Origin: Spirochaetia bacterium UBA6919
GTDB taxonomy: Bacteria > Spirochaetota > UBA6919
Direction: 5' to 3'
Assembly (NCBI GenBank): GCA_002450905.1
Contig: DKAT01000015.1
Location: 1-64,000 of the forward strand
Length of the DNA: 64,000 bases
Each line of letters begins with the position of its first letter. Position 1 is the stretch's first letter. Shown piece after piece: positions 1 through 9,886 of the stretch. The position numbers and the translations under genes were made by a program. The notes beneath the pieces were generated by a model that was given only the letters and a program-made list of their open reading frames with translations, searched no databases and was not told the origin of the DNA.

Positions 1-38
1 ATCAAATTTGGGGTGCAGTCCAAAACGTCTCAATAGTA

Positions 39-72
39 TTTTTCCCATGATTTTCCCATCTTTCTCCCATGG
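39..72 (-). repeat. 33-bp triple-iteration element, copy 1
   Basis: Read on the minus strand this is three 11-nt iterations of an ATGGGAAAA-type unit (ATGGGAGAAAG, ATGGGAAAATC, ATGGGAAAAAT). Nearly the same sequence recurs at 23071-23103, 41280-41313 and 60931-60963, always outside genes. This copy lies downstream of pbpC. The remaining bases of 1-226 are AT-rich, and I see no gene in them. Confidence 0.75.
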
Positions 73-226
73 ATGGTTTGTTTGGTGAATATTTATTATT
101 TATAAATAAATTTTATACATTGTTTTATTTTTATGATAATAAATCTTTTAGTTTTGATTTAATCTGATGGAAATTATTTTGGTTAAATTTTCCATTTGTT
201 ATACATTATGATTTGTTCTTAGAATA

Positions 227-2557
227 TTATTTAGCTAGGACTACACTAAGCTCCTGAACATCAGATTGGCCATGATTATCGACAGCACGAATAAAATATT
301 TTCCTGGGACTGCTTTCCAAAACAGGGTATCGCCTACTTTGGTCTTCCCTATATAGGATTCGTCGACAAACCAGAAAATATCTTTTATATCTATGTTACA
401 AATTGCTGTTAATGGGATAGTATTTTGATTTTTATTATTTATACGTATATTATATTGAATATTCTTAATTGGGGAAATGATTTGAGGCGGACTTCCTTCT
501 TCGATGCTGGCTGTTAGATTACAACGGGGATCATAGGGTGGGGGTGTTCGTCTTGGAATGCCTGCAATTTTAAATAATTTCAGGAGATCAGTCTGCCAGA
601 ACTCATACACTTCGATTCGAATTTTCTTTGCAAAGGATCCACAACTGCGTAAACCGTTTTCAGTATTAATAAGGATCTCCCGATGAATAGTGCATTTATC
701 TATAGGAGATTTACCTGGTATGAACCATGTGGTAATACTCTGTGAGCAATTACGATTCATGATCTGACCTGAAATAGAACATACTTCAACAGGGATAACT
801 GTTCCTTTATTTATTGTTCTATCATTTATATATTGTTTTAAGGATTTATTATAAGAGATTATTGAGTCTATAATTTCAAACAGAAGGGGGGCGGCGATAT
901 TTCTTCCAATAAAATTAGGATTACTCTTTCCATCGAAATTTCCAATCCATACTGCGAGGGCATAGGGTCCAAATAAAGCTATAGACCAGGCATCCCGAAA
1001 TGCGACAGAAGTCCCTGTTTTCCAGTAGACATTAATACTTTGTTTAGTCCATGTTCTCTGGATATTGTCTTCTGGTGGCGGATTTTCCTTTAATATGTCC
1101 AAGATCATGAAGCAGGCTTCAGGGCTTAGTAATTTTAACATTGAATTTTTTTTTTGTGAGGGTAGAACATAATTCAGGGATTTAAATATACCATTATTTA
1201 TTAACATAGCATACAATTGGAGTAGTTCAACCATTGACAGTTCTGCTCCACCCAATACGAGAGCCAATCCATAGTAATCTTTCTCCCGTAAGCCCTTTAC
1301 CTTTGATTTAATCAGGAAATCATGGAGGTCAGGATTATTTAGATGACTAGTCATTTGGACTGCTGGAACGTTTCTACTCAGGATGAGGGCATCTTTAACC
1401 TTGATTGGTCCTATAAAATCTCTTTCAAAGTTTTCTGGATCATAATGTCCAAAACGGGTTGGAGAATCCTTGAGCATGCTTAATGAATGTATTAGACCTT
1501 GATCTATTCCCAAAGCATATACAAATGGTTTTAGGGTTGATCCAGGGGAACGTTTACTTTCAGTTCCATTGACTTGTCCATCGATGCTCTTATTGTAGAA
1601 ATCTACAGATCCAACACAGCCTAGGATACCAAGGGTTCTTGTGTCAATAAGCATCGCTGAGGCATTTTCTACACCGATATTCTTCTTACGAAGTATGTAT
1701 TGAAGAATATGCCGTTCTAAGAGTTTTTGTAATTTCAAGTCTAATGTGGTGATCAGTTTTATATTGTCTGGATTTTTTTTTAGTACAGAGTCAACAAAAT
1801 GGGGTGCTTCGAAGGGTAGATCAGATATTTTGGTTATCGGGAGTATGTTAGAGTGCCCTTTCTTTCGGGTATTTTGAGAATTATTCTGTCGCCATTTTTG
1901 GTTGAGTACATTTCTTGCAGTACTGAGGGATTTATTACCCTTATTTTCTTTTTCAGGTGATCTTTTATATGGGTTTTTAGGGATAACACAGAGGGTGAGA
2001 GATTCTGTCAGATTCAATTTATCTGGGTTCTTTTTAAAATAGATTAAACTCGCGGCTTGTATCCCTTCAATATTCCTTCCGAAGGGTAGGAGGTTTAGAT
2101 AGGCATTGAGAATACTTTGTTTGGAGCAGAATAATTCTAATTGTAATGCACGGAGTATTTGTATGACTTTACCAGATAACGATTTTGTATTTATTTTATA
2201 CCTGAGGCGTGCCAGCTGCATTGTAATAGTGGATGCACCAACTCTTTTTTTTCTAATAATATATGTTTCATAAAATGCTCTGATAATTGATATAGGATTG
2301 ATTCCAAGATGCCAGTAGAAGTATTTATCCTCCTGTAGGAGAATAGCTTTGATTACGAGAGGAGATGTTTCTTCAATTGATGACCTGATACGGTATTTTT
2401 CATCACTGGACAGGGTGAGACGTAATAGATTCCCGTTTCGATCATAGACTACCGTTGAGAATGATGTATCATTCAGGAGTGGAGAGGGTTTGAATAGGAT
2501 TAATAATGATCCCAGAACGAAAAGTATTATTAGGATTCTATTAAATCTCTTATTCAT
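227..2557 (-). CDS. pbpC: Penicillin-binding protein 1C (bifunctional peptidoglycan glycosyltransferase/transpeptidase)
   Basis: Polymerises lipid II and cross-links peptidoglycan on the outer face of the cytoplasmic membrane. A membrane anchor is at residues ~7-23. The GT51 glycosyltransferase domain has EDKYFYWHLG (~76-85), GASTITMQLAR (~107-117) and the NAYLNLLPFG motif (~151-160). The transpeptidase domain has the SxxK serine in SPGSTLK (Ser340), the SRN triad member (~394-396) and KTGT (~513-516). A C-terminal BiPBP_C-like domain follows, and the 776-residue length fits PbpC. The frame opens upstream at 2635, inside the alpha-2-macroglobulin gene. I chose the internal ATG at 2557 because it lies four bases after that gene's TAG and leads directly into the membrane anchor. 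Pairing of pbpC with alpha-2-macroglobulin is known from E. coli yfhM-pbpC and other bacteria and suggests a shared role at the envelope. Confidence 0.95.
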   Translation of the reverse strand: MNKRFNRILIILFVLGSLLILFKPSPLLNDTSFSTVVYDRNGNLLRLTLSSDEKYRIRSSIEETSPLVIKAILLQEDKYFYWHLGINPISIIRAFYETYIIRKKRVGASTITMQLARLRYKINTKSLSGKVIQILRALQLELFCSKQSILNAYLNLLPFGRNIEGIQAASLIYFKKNPDKLNLTESLTLCVIPKNPYKRSPEKENKGNKSLSTARNVLNQKWRQNNSQNTRKKGHSNILPITKISDLPFEAPHFVDSVLKKNPDNIKLITTLDLKLQKLLERHILQYILRKKNIGVENASAMLIDTRTLGILGCVGSVDFYNKSIDGQVNGTESKRSPGSTLKPFVYALGIDQGLIHSLSMLKDSPTRFGHYDPENFERDFIGPIKVKDALILSRNVPAVQMTSHLNNPDLHDFLIKSKVKGLREKDYYGLALVLGGAELSMVELLQLYAMLINNGIFKSLNYVLPSQKKNSMLKLLSPEACFMILDILKENPPPEDNIQRTWTKQSINVYWKTGTSVAFRDAWSIALFGPYALAVWIGNFDGKSNPNFIGRNIAAPLLFEIIDSIISYNKSLKQYINDRTINKGTVIPVEVCSISGQIMNRNCSQSITTWFIPGKSPIDKCTIHREILINTENGLRSCGSFAKKIRIEVYEFWQTDLLKLFKIAGIPRRTPPPYDPRCNLTASIEEGSPPQIISPIKNIQYNIRINNKNQNTIPLTAICNIDIKDIFWFVDESYIGKTKVGDTLFWKAVPGKYFIRAVDNHGQSDVQELSVVLAK

Positions 2558-2561
2558 AGAG

Positions 2562-5500
2562 CTATCGAGAAGTGACTTCGATATTTCCACCTGGTGTTGT
2601 TGCATGAATATCTCTGTTATACATAGATTTAGCATAAACTGGCGGGATGATATACTTTCCTTTATTTACTGCACGTATCATATATTGGTATTCACTAACG
2701 TTTTCAGAGATTTTACCAAACAATAACGTCCTGTCATCCCTCATATCAATGAAATCAGGTGTCCATGATCCAGCGGTATATTTGCTCTGTCCTGGTTTAT
2801 TATCCACCACTTCAAAACCACCCGGCAGGAGATCTATTATAACATTGTTATGATGTGTTTTTTTATCGATAGATCTCATTCTGATTCTAACTTTTATCAT
2901 ATCTCCGATTCGAACAATCTTTGTGACATTACCTTTTGAGTCTAAATATTCTCTGAAGACCTCTATACCATTTTTAACAGGAGTTACAGGGACAGATATA
3001 TCAAATCCAGCCTGTGTAATTTGATAAAATAAATTTAAATCACTTGTGTTATGAACATGAATTGCCGTTGCTTGATGGGAGAAGCTTGCTTGTGGGAATA
3101 ATTCTCCCTTCAAGGTTAGCTTCTGCAAGCCTGATTCAATTAATTGACTAATTTGGTATGTGTCTTCTTCTTTTTGAGTAGCGATTTTTTTGTATGAATT
3201 GAGTGCAAGGATTGTATATGCCGAGGAAATGGTGTTAAATTTCTCTTTAGTGATAGAATCAACAATACTGATCAGGACATTACCTGGTAATCTCTTCACC
3301 TGATCAGGGAAATGACGACTGATGATATAGAGATACTGGACATTTCTTATATCTCCAGAATAGTAACTTGAATTAGTATTGATAGTTGTTTTATTGTATT
3401 GAAACGATTTTATAAGGCTTCTGGCTTCGGAATTTTGTTTCATAATCTTATAAGCACCTGATAAATAGATAGCTGTTAGATCATTTTTCCAGTTATCATC
3501 TCTGCTGTCAAGACGTTTTCGAAGTGTGTTTATATAGGGTGTGGTGATTACTGCATTTCTGGTAAGTATATATATCCCATAAGCCTGATTACGGATTTCA
3601 TCTATGTCGCTGGTTTCTTTATTAATAAAGCTCTTGAGATATTCAATGCCTTTATTCATCAGATAATCCGGTACAGTGTAACCGTTTTCCTTAGCTTCAG
3701 TAAGATAATGGAGGACGTAAACTGTTTGAAATGTGGATACATAGGAGTTTGCTGTCCAGAATCCGAAAGCACCCTCGGCATTCTGTCTAACTCTGAGGAC
3801 TCGGATTGTATCGTGATATTTATTATCAAATTGGGCTTGGATGATTCCTGTCTCCTTATTCTTTTTCAGAGTCAAGTAAGGAAACGATCGGCTTATGATT
3901 TGCTCCGTACATCCATAGGGAAAGTTATCCAGATATTGCATAAGTCCTTTTGAGAGTGCGAGCGGGAGATAGGATGCTGTGGTATTTAGTGTTCTGAACT
4001 GGCTAAACATCTTACGTTGAATTGGGATATCAATCTTATCCTTCCTGACATATCCGCTCTTCACTTGAATAATGTATGGAACTGCAGGTCGAATACTCAT
4101 TTCTTCGGATAGTTTTGAATGATAATCCTTAAAATGGGCTGAAAAAGTAAATTTAGCTATTCCTGGTTCCTGAGATGCCTTGACCTTGTAACTTATACTT
4201 ACTTCACCATTTTCTGGAATAGTCAGAGTTTGTGTAGTGTTTCCAATTATTTTAAGATTGGGTGTAGCTGTGGCTTTGAATTGGACCTGAGTATTTTTAC
4301 CTGATCCTTTTATGGTATTATAAACGCTGACACTTAATTCAAACTCGTCATTGGGAGCGACGAAATTGGGTATATTAGGACGAATTACAAAATGGTCTCG
4401 GATGAAAGATTTCTTTTCAGCAGAACCCATTGAACTATTTGAGCAGGTTACTGCCATCACACGGAGAGTCCCATTAAAATAATCCGGGACATTGTAAATT
4501 AATTCTTTAGGGGTATTATCCGAATTAATGATACCTGACCAATAGGCGACGGGTTTGTGATGTTTTTTCTTAAATGGATTGAGATTCTTATTTAATGCGG
4601 AACTTTGATCCCCACCTACGGAAGAAACTTCTTTTACAATGGAATATTCTGGGAGAAGGAGGTCAACAATTTGTCGGGTATTTACCTCAAGGGCTTGTTT
4701 TTTAAAGAAATACGTCAATGGATCAGGGGTTTTATATCTGGAAACCTGGAGGATTCCTTCATCTATGGCAAAGACGACTATTTTTCCCGGTTGGGCTGTT
4801 GAATAACGTATTTTTAAAGGCTTTCCCGGTTGAGCGATTTCAGGGGTATCTATTGTAATAGGATTATTTTTTTTAGTTAAATTGATTGAAAATGGGACGA
4901 CACCGTAACTCAAGGGATTAATATATATTTCTTTGGAATCCATTGCTCTGATGAAAGCTATGTTGAGATAGGCTCCTCCCTCTAAATCATCGGGGATTTC
5001 AATTGTTTGTATGGAGGATGTTGAATTGGTCTGAAACCATTTGTGCATATAAACCTTTTCACGCTCTATTGTTATGAGACCCGATCCTGTATAGGGTGAC
5101 TTGATTTGCAATTCTATTTTCTCACCCTGTTCATAATCCTTTTTATTGAGTGTAATTTGAAGTTCGGCATTTTTTTCAAGGCTAAGGGTGGTATCCGCTT
5201 CACCCACTACGTTGTAAGGGATTTCACAATATTTCGTGTTACTTCGGTCTTTGATAACCAGAATGTAATTACCAGGTTTCTCTGTGTTCATTGGATAAGT
5301 CAGACCAGAGGATGATATGTTTATTGATTCTTTATGGATAGGGATTTTTTTAGGAATCGATTGGTATTCATAAGTTCCATTCTTCTGTTTGATCAGTGCA
5401 GAAACGTATTTTACTTCTATAAGCTCTGCTGTCAGATTTGGTATGGGTATTTTTATCAGATCAGAATTAACCCCAATGAGATGGATACTCCGTGAACTAT

Positions 5501-8480
5501 CTCTAGTAATATATTTTAGGTTATCATCTGGTTTATAACCTACTAGATAAGGTAATGATGATACTAGAATAGAATTAGAAATACTCACAGCTCTACCTCC
5601 ATCTTTCTCAAAGCCTTCTGCGAAGAAAGTTAGCTGGAAGGTGGCTTTGTCAAAACGGTCAAGATTTAATTTAAATGAGCCATTTCCTTTGTCATCCGTG
5701 TTTAGATCTTTAAGGGTATCTGTAAAATGCTTTTTAGCGAGGTAAGGATCGACAAACTGATAATCTTTATATCTCTGGAAATAAATGTCACTGGGGTATA
5801 GATCGATTTTACCTGAAACCTTATGCCCTTTTGCAGGGGCACCGAACAGGTTATTTAAGGTTATCAACGCTTCTAGTTCTTTTGGAGAGACCCATCCCCC
5901 TGTTGTTTTCTTTGAAAATTGTGTTATAATCTTTAATCGGTCGGGTAAAAACTCTTCAATATGAATTATTGTTGATCCAATAAGGGTATGACGTTTTTTA
6001 TCCTTGATAATATATGTATTCACCGAATAATTTCCTGTAGGAGCTGTGTCTTCAGTTTTGTAGCTGAACTCTTCAAATCCTGAAGCAGTGAGGATTTTTT
6101 TCTCCTTATGGATTTCAAGACCTCTGGAATCAGTAATTGTTATTTCGAGTGGGATATCTGCTAATTTCTTCGTCCAATCCTTTGCTTTGATGATGATTCC
6201 AACGTGAAATGCATCTCCTGGTCTATACAATTTGCGATCTGAAAATAAAAATGCTCTTAAATGCCCCGGATTAGTTAATCCACGCACACCTCCAATATCA
6301 AATCGAGTGAAATTAATCTGTCTATCTTTCTTATTATAGGGTAGGAATGATAGATCATCGCCGTGAGTTACGATGTAGACGACAGGTTCTTCTTCCAGTT
6401 TAAAATCTTTTAGGGAAGGGATTCTTGCATGACCTGTCTGGTCGGTATTTACATTTACAATTGGTAATCCGTTTCTACCTATGACTGATACTCTGGCTTC
6501 ACCAACGGGTTTCCCACTGTAAAATGATTGGACGTAAATATCGTGTGTCTTATCAGAATTGTCTTTGACAAGCACTCCCATGTCAGTTACAAGGATTATT
6601 CTGAAATCAGAGACTTCTTCACCTTGAATTCCTTCATCGTAAGGAGACATTTTATCACCCTGAGGGGGAGGGGCATTATTATGACTCATTTCTGAAGGAT
6701 TTGGAAGTCCCATTGGTGTATTTTGTGATTTTTTAGTATTTTTCCATTCTTTGACCCTAAAGTAAAATAGACCATTCTTTAATCGCTTATTGGGGTTATT
6801 TTTTAAATATTTGCTGAAATCAAACGAAAAGTATTGTAAGGAACCCTCTTCGAGTTGTTTAAGATGCCTGACTTCGTTATATTGTTTGCTGATATCCCTT
6901 ATTCCGAATTGCTCATTTGTGAATAATGGACTTTTAAATTCACCCCTGGTTTGGCTTAACAAGTGATTTATCTGGTCGGGAAGAATCCTTCCGACTTCAA
7001 AACGGACTGTGGATATATTATTGGACATGACAGAGATTTTGTGTTCTCCACTCAGACTTAGAATTGCCCCATTGTGCAGGATTTTTATGTCCTTTGGGTA
7101 ATCTGGGACACGATATATGGCTTCATATTTTTTTCCTGATTTATAACCGCCTATAAAATGGATACCTTTGTTTATACTTATAAAAATAAATCTTCCTGGC
7201 TGGGCTTTAAAACGAATATTTGTTTCATTGGAAAAATCTTTGTCCGATGGGATCACATTGAGCTTTAGCTTTTTCGATTGCTGGATAACTTTTGGCCCAA
7301 TTTCTGCTTTATTATGCCATTCATAGTTCTTCACCTTCTGGATTCCGGGTTGTGCTGGTCTGTCTACTGGTAAGAGATATGCATTGATATTATTTCCAAT
7401 TTCTTTGGGGTAAATATTTCCTGTGGTGTTTATAAAAATGATTTGATCATACCGATAATCCTTATTACGAATTACATCCACCTTGACATCAGTAATTTTC
7501 ATGTAATCATATAAACCAGGGATTGAAACAGTTTTCTTAATGGGTTTTTTTATGGGTGATCCCCCAAATATCGATTTGAGATCATTGATTTCGAGATATG
7601 CTGCGGTGGTTTTCTGAGGGATTGCCAGGGATTGCGATTTGATATACATTGTTCTATTCAAGGATGCAAACGTCATTGTGAAGTTGATAGGATCTTTATT
7701 TGAACTTAGAAAACTCTTTTCAGCGGATTCTTTGTATAATTCGAGATATTTCTTAATATTTTTAGGGTTTACAGGGTGACTGAAATCAATGGTTGCAGTT
7801 ATTTGTTTGACAGAAGGATTTTTGGGATTAATATAGAAAGAGAAATTGCTGATTGTTGTACGAAATGATTTGGTTTTAAATTTATATTCATATTCTTTGA
7901 GATTTACGTGAGTGGATAAGAGTTTTTTATCAATATGTATTTTATACTCCTCATCAGGAGACCATTCTTTTTTGGGGTAGAAAGTGATTTGCTTATCACT
8001 TGTCCATTTCCAATAACCCATTTTTTCTGGTTTCAGCCGAATTCCTTTTGATACCCGTTTATTTAATTGATTTAATTTTGCTACGGACGAATTAAACTTG
8101 ATTTTAAGGGGCTGCGGGATAATTTTATTTTCTACAATTGATGATAAATCAGGGATTTTGATATCGACTTTAGTCCATTTTATGTTTGATTTTTTATTTA
8201 AATAATAGAACATAACCAAAATGATTAATGTAGCTATAAAAGGAGATGCAGTGAGGATCCAGAATCTTCTGTTATTTTTGTTTTTAAATGTAATAATTTT
8301 TTCTTTATATGAATGATATGTCTTTTTAGAGGAGGAGAGGTAATTTTTGATCTTTTCAAAAGATTTTTGAGACTTGAGCCATTTTGTAATTTTATTTGAT
8401 TTCATCCACTGAGGTGGGTTGTATTGAATGGATATTTGACCTGTGATACGGGATATTTTTTCAAAAAGAGATTTAAGCAT
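2562..8480 (-). CDS. Bacterial alpha-2-macroglobulin with thioester motif (YfhM-like)
   Basis: A 1972-residue protease-trapping envelope protein of the bacterial alpha-2-macroglobulin family. Residues 1-70 are basic and probably cytoplasmic, followed by one hydrophobic anchor (~73-94) and then a long extracytoplasmic chain of beta-rich MG-type domains. The thioester motif CTEQ is intact (Cys1524, Gln1527, context YGCTEQIISRSFPYL), followed by the helical thioester domain and a C-terminal receptor-like beta domain. I see no lipobox, so unlike the E. coli protein it appears to be held by a signal anchor. A GAGG Shine-Dalgarno lies just upstream of the ATG, and a good promoter lies at 8523-8550. 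It is co-transcribed with pbpC four bases downstream. By family knowledge it would protect the periplasm from foreign proteases in partnership with PbpC repair synthesis. Confidence 0.92.
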   Translation of the reverse strand: MLKSLFEKISRITGQISIQYNPPQWMKSNKITKWLKSQKSFEKIKNYLSSSKKTYHSYKEKIITFKNKNNRRFWILTASPFIATLIILVMFYYLNKKSNIKWTKVDIKIPDLSSIVENKIIPQPLKIKFNSSVAKLNQLNKRVSKGIRLKPEKMGYWKWTSDKQITFYPKKEWSPDEEYKIHIDKKLLSTHVNLKEYEYKFKTKSFRTTISNFSFYINPKNPSVKQITATIDFSHPVNPKNIKKYLELYKESAEKSFLSSNKDPINFTMTFASLNRTMYIKSQSLAIPQKTTAAYLEINDLKSIFGGSPIKKPIKKTVSIPGLYDYMKITDVKVDVIRNKDYRYDQIIFINTTGNIYPKEIGNNINAYLLPVDRPAQPGIQKVKNYEWHNKAEIGPKVIQQSKKLKLNVIPSDKDFSNETNIRFKAQPGRFIFISINKGIHFIGGYKSGKKYEAIYRVPDYPKDIKILHNGAILSLSGEHKISVMSNNISTVRFEVGRILPDQINHLLSQTRGEFKSPLFTNEQFGIRDISKQYNEVRHLKQLEEGSLQYFSFDFSKYLKNNPNKRLKNGLFYFRVKEWKNTKKSQNTPMGLPNPSEMSHNNAPPPQGDKMSPYDEGIQGEEVSDFRIILVTDMGVLVKDNSDKTHDIYVQSFYSGKPVGEARVSVIGRNGLPIVNVNTDQTGHARIPSLKDFKLEEEPVVYIVTHGDDLSFLPYNKKDRQINFTRFDIGGVRGLTNPGHLRAFLFSDRKLYRPGDAFHVGIIIKAKDWTKKLADIPLEITITDSRGLEIHKEKKILTASGFEEFSYKTEDTAPTGNYSVNTYIIKDKKRHTLIGSTIIHIEEFLPDRLKIITQFSKKTTGGWVSPKELEALITLNNLFGAPAKGHKVSGKIDLYPSDIYFQRYKDYQFVDPYLAKKHFTDTLKDLNTDDKGNGSFKLNLDRFDKATFQLTFFAEGFEKDGGRAVSISNSILVSSLPYLVGYKPDDNLKYITRDSSRSIHLIGVNSDLIKIPIPNLTAELIEVKYVSALIKQKNGTYEYQSIPKKIPIHKESINISSSGLTYPMNTEKPGNYILVIKDRSNTKYCEIPYNVVGEADTTLSLEKNAELQITLNKKDYEQGEKIELQIKSPYTGSGLITIEREKVYMHKWFQTNSTSSIQTIEIPDDLEGGAYLNIAFIRAMDSKEIYINPLSYGVVPFSINLTKKNNPITIDTPEIAQPGKPLKIRYSTAQPGKIVVFAIDEGILQVSRYKTPDPLTYFFKKQALEVNTRQIVDLLLPEYSIVKEVSSVGGDQSSALNKNLNPFKKKHHKPVAYWSGIINSDNTPKELIYNVPDYFNGTLRVMAVTCSNSSMGSAEKKSFIRDHFVIRPNIPNFVAPNDEFELSVSVYNTIKGSGKNTQVQFKATATPNLKIIGNTTQTLTIPENGEVSISYKVKASQEPGIAKFTFSAHFKDYHSKLSEEMSIRPAVPYIIQVKSGYVRKDKIDIPIQRKMFSQFRTLNTTASYLPLALSKGLMQYLDNFPYGCTEQIISRSFPYLTLKKNKETGIIQAQFDNKYHDTIRVLRVRQNAEGAFGFWTANSYVSTFQTVYVLHYLTEAKENGYTVPDYLMNKGIEYLKSFINKETSDIDEIRNQAYGIYILTRNAVITTPYINTLRKRLDSRDDNWKNDLTAIYLSGAYKIMKQNSEARSLIKSFQYNKTTINTNSSYYSGDIRNVQYLYIISRHFPDQVKRLPGNVLISIVDSITKEKFNTISSAYTILALNSYKKIATQKEEDTYQISQLIESGLQKLTLKGELFPQASFSHQATAIHVHNTSDLNLFYQITQAGFDISVPVTPVKNGIEVFREYLDSKGNVTKIVRIGDMIKVRIRMRSIDKKTHHNNVIIDLLPGGFEVVDNKPGQSKYTAGSWTPDFIDMRDDRTLLFGKISENVSEYQYMIRAVNKGKYIIPPVYAKSMYNRDIHATTPGGNIEVTSR

Positions 8481-8522
8481 AACTTAACCTCAATTACTTA
8501 TAAGTGAATGTTTATAAATTCA

Positions 8523-8550
8523 AATATAGCTTGCGATATTTTTTTGTCAA
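8523..8550 (-). promoter_or_regulatory. Predicted sigma-70 promoter for the alpha-2-macroglobulin/pbpC pair
   Basis: On the minus strand, TTGACA (8550-8545) is followed after 16 bases by TATATT (8528-8523). The implied start point lies roughly 35 bases before the ATG at 8480. This is a close match to the sigma-70 consensus, and it suggests the pair is transcribed independently of aroB upstream. Confidence 0.6.
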
Positions 8551-8599
8551 GTATTTTCAACTTATTTATAAATTCTATACTTATATTCTTCAGTTTTTT

Positions 8600-8678
8600 A
8601 AATGGTCAACGGATGGTTCGACTCCACTCACCTACAGAATCAGATATTTGTTACTTCAATTATAAAGGATTATCATTA
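8600..8678. repeat. REP-like dispersed repeat, copy A
   Basis: About 80 bp closely matching 38089-38165. Both begin with the same AATGGTCAACGGATGGTTCGACT block and share a CTTCAATT block about 20 bases after it. In the other copy the core folds into a hairpin; here the right arm is degraded (CACCTACAG instead of CACCAACCG). It sits in the ~300-base gap between aroB and the alpha-2-macroglobulin promoter, where I see nothing else. Confidence 0.7.
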
Positions 8679-8779
8679 TAAATGTATTACTTTGAAATAA
8701 ATATATATTAGCAATGAGGGTCAATGGATTTTAATTATTTGAACTTTATGGAAAATAAGTAGATTTTGGTAATTTAATA

Positions 8780-9886
8780 TTATGTTATAATTTTTAAGGA
8801 ATCGATTACGATATTTTTATCTACTGAAAGACCATATTGACCATTTATTTCTTTCATTTCACCGATCTTTTGCGGGAGGGTATATCGTGGTTCACTCATC
8901 ACAGTTTTTTTATCTAATAGTGTGGTTTTATAAATATTTTCAGGATCAAGGGGGCTATGTGTATTTTGGGGGAGATTTATTTTATGAATAAGGTCTTTAA
9001 TTTCAATATAATCTTTTTCAGGAAGATAGCCCATTTTGGAGGAAATCTGGGATTCAGCAATCATTCCAAGGGCTACGCACTCTCCATGAAGGGATTGATA
9101 GTTCAATAATTTTTCTATAGCGTGGCCGATAGTATGACCAAAATTTAATATTTTTCTGAGGTTCATTTCTTTCTCGTCCTGTTCAACAACACTTTTTTTA
9201 ATTTCACAATTTCTTGCAATGATTTCTGAGAGGATTGGTAAATTTCTTTGTTTAATATGGGTTAAATTTTCTTTTAAGATTTTAAAGAGGTTTACGTCAT
9301 AAATTATTGCGTGTTTAATTACTTCTGCCATTCCTGATATGTATTCATTTTCCGGGAGGGTCTTTAAGACCTCAGGGTCAATGATGACCATTGTTGGTTG
9401 GTAGAAGGCTCCTATGAGGTTTTTTCCGTGTGGGACATCGATTGCTGTTTTCCCACCGATACTGCTATCCACCTGAGCGACGATGGTTGTGGGGATTTGA
9501 ATATATGGGATACCTCGATTAAAAGTAGCTGCTACAAAACCACTTATATCGCCAACTACTCCTCCACCCAATGCAATGATTAGACTGTCACGGGTGAAGT
9601 TATTTTCAAACATGTAATTTTCTATATCTGTTTTGGTATTGAGATTTTTATATCTTTCACCTGCTGGTATAGAAAATAAATAGGTATTGAAAGATGATTT
9701 TTTTAGAGTGTGGTAAAGAGTTTCAGCGTAGAGAGGGGTTACATTTGAGTCTGATACAATTAATATTTTTTCTGATTTATATTTATTTTTTAAAAATTCA
9801 GGGATTTGGGAGAAAATATATTGTTCAATAAGAATGGGATAGGAATTATCAACAGTTTTAATTAGTTTTACATCAATCTTTTTCAT
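8780..9886 (-). CDS. aroB: 3-dehydroquinate synthase
   Basis: Converts DAHP to 3-dehydroquinate, the second step of the shikimate pathway, using NAD and a divalent metal in the cytoplasm. The 368-residue length is typical. The nucleotide loop GGGVVGDISGF is at ~107-117, the substrate/NAD segment DSSIGGKTAIDVPHGKNLIG at ~140-159, the metal-ligand Glu in SGMAEVIKHAI (Glu188), and the two metal-ligand histidines in LNFGHTIGHAIE and SLHGECVALG. Its ATG overlaps the end of the upstream gene by 14 bases, so translation is probably coupled to the XPB-type domain protein. The only other gene of the pathway nearby would have to lie outside this window. Confidence 0.97.
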   Translation of the reverse strand: MKKIDVKLIKTVDNSYPILIEQYIFSQIPEFLKNKYKSEKILIVSDSNVTPLYAETLYHTLKKSSFNTYLFSIPAGERYKNLNTKTDIENYMFENNFTRDSLIIALGGGVVGDISGFVAATFNRGIPYIQIPTTIVAQVDSSIGGKTAIDVPHGKNLIGAFYQPTMVIIDPEVLKTLPENEYISGMAEVIKHAIIYDVNLFKILKENLTHIKQRNLPILSEIIARNCEIKKSVVEQDEKEMNLRKILNFGHTIGHAIEKLLNYQSLHGECVALGMIAESQISSKMGYLPEKDYIEIKDLIHKINLPQNTHSPLDPENIYKTTLLDKKTVMSEPRYTLPQKIGEMKEINGQYGLSVDKNIVIDSLKIIT

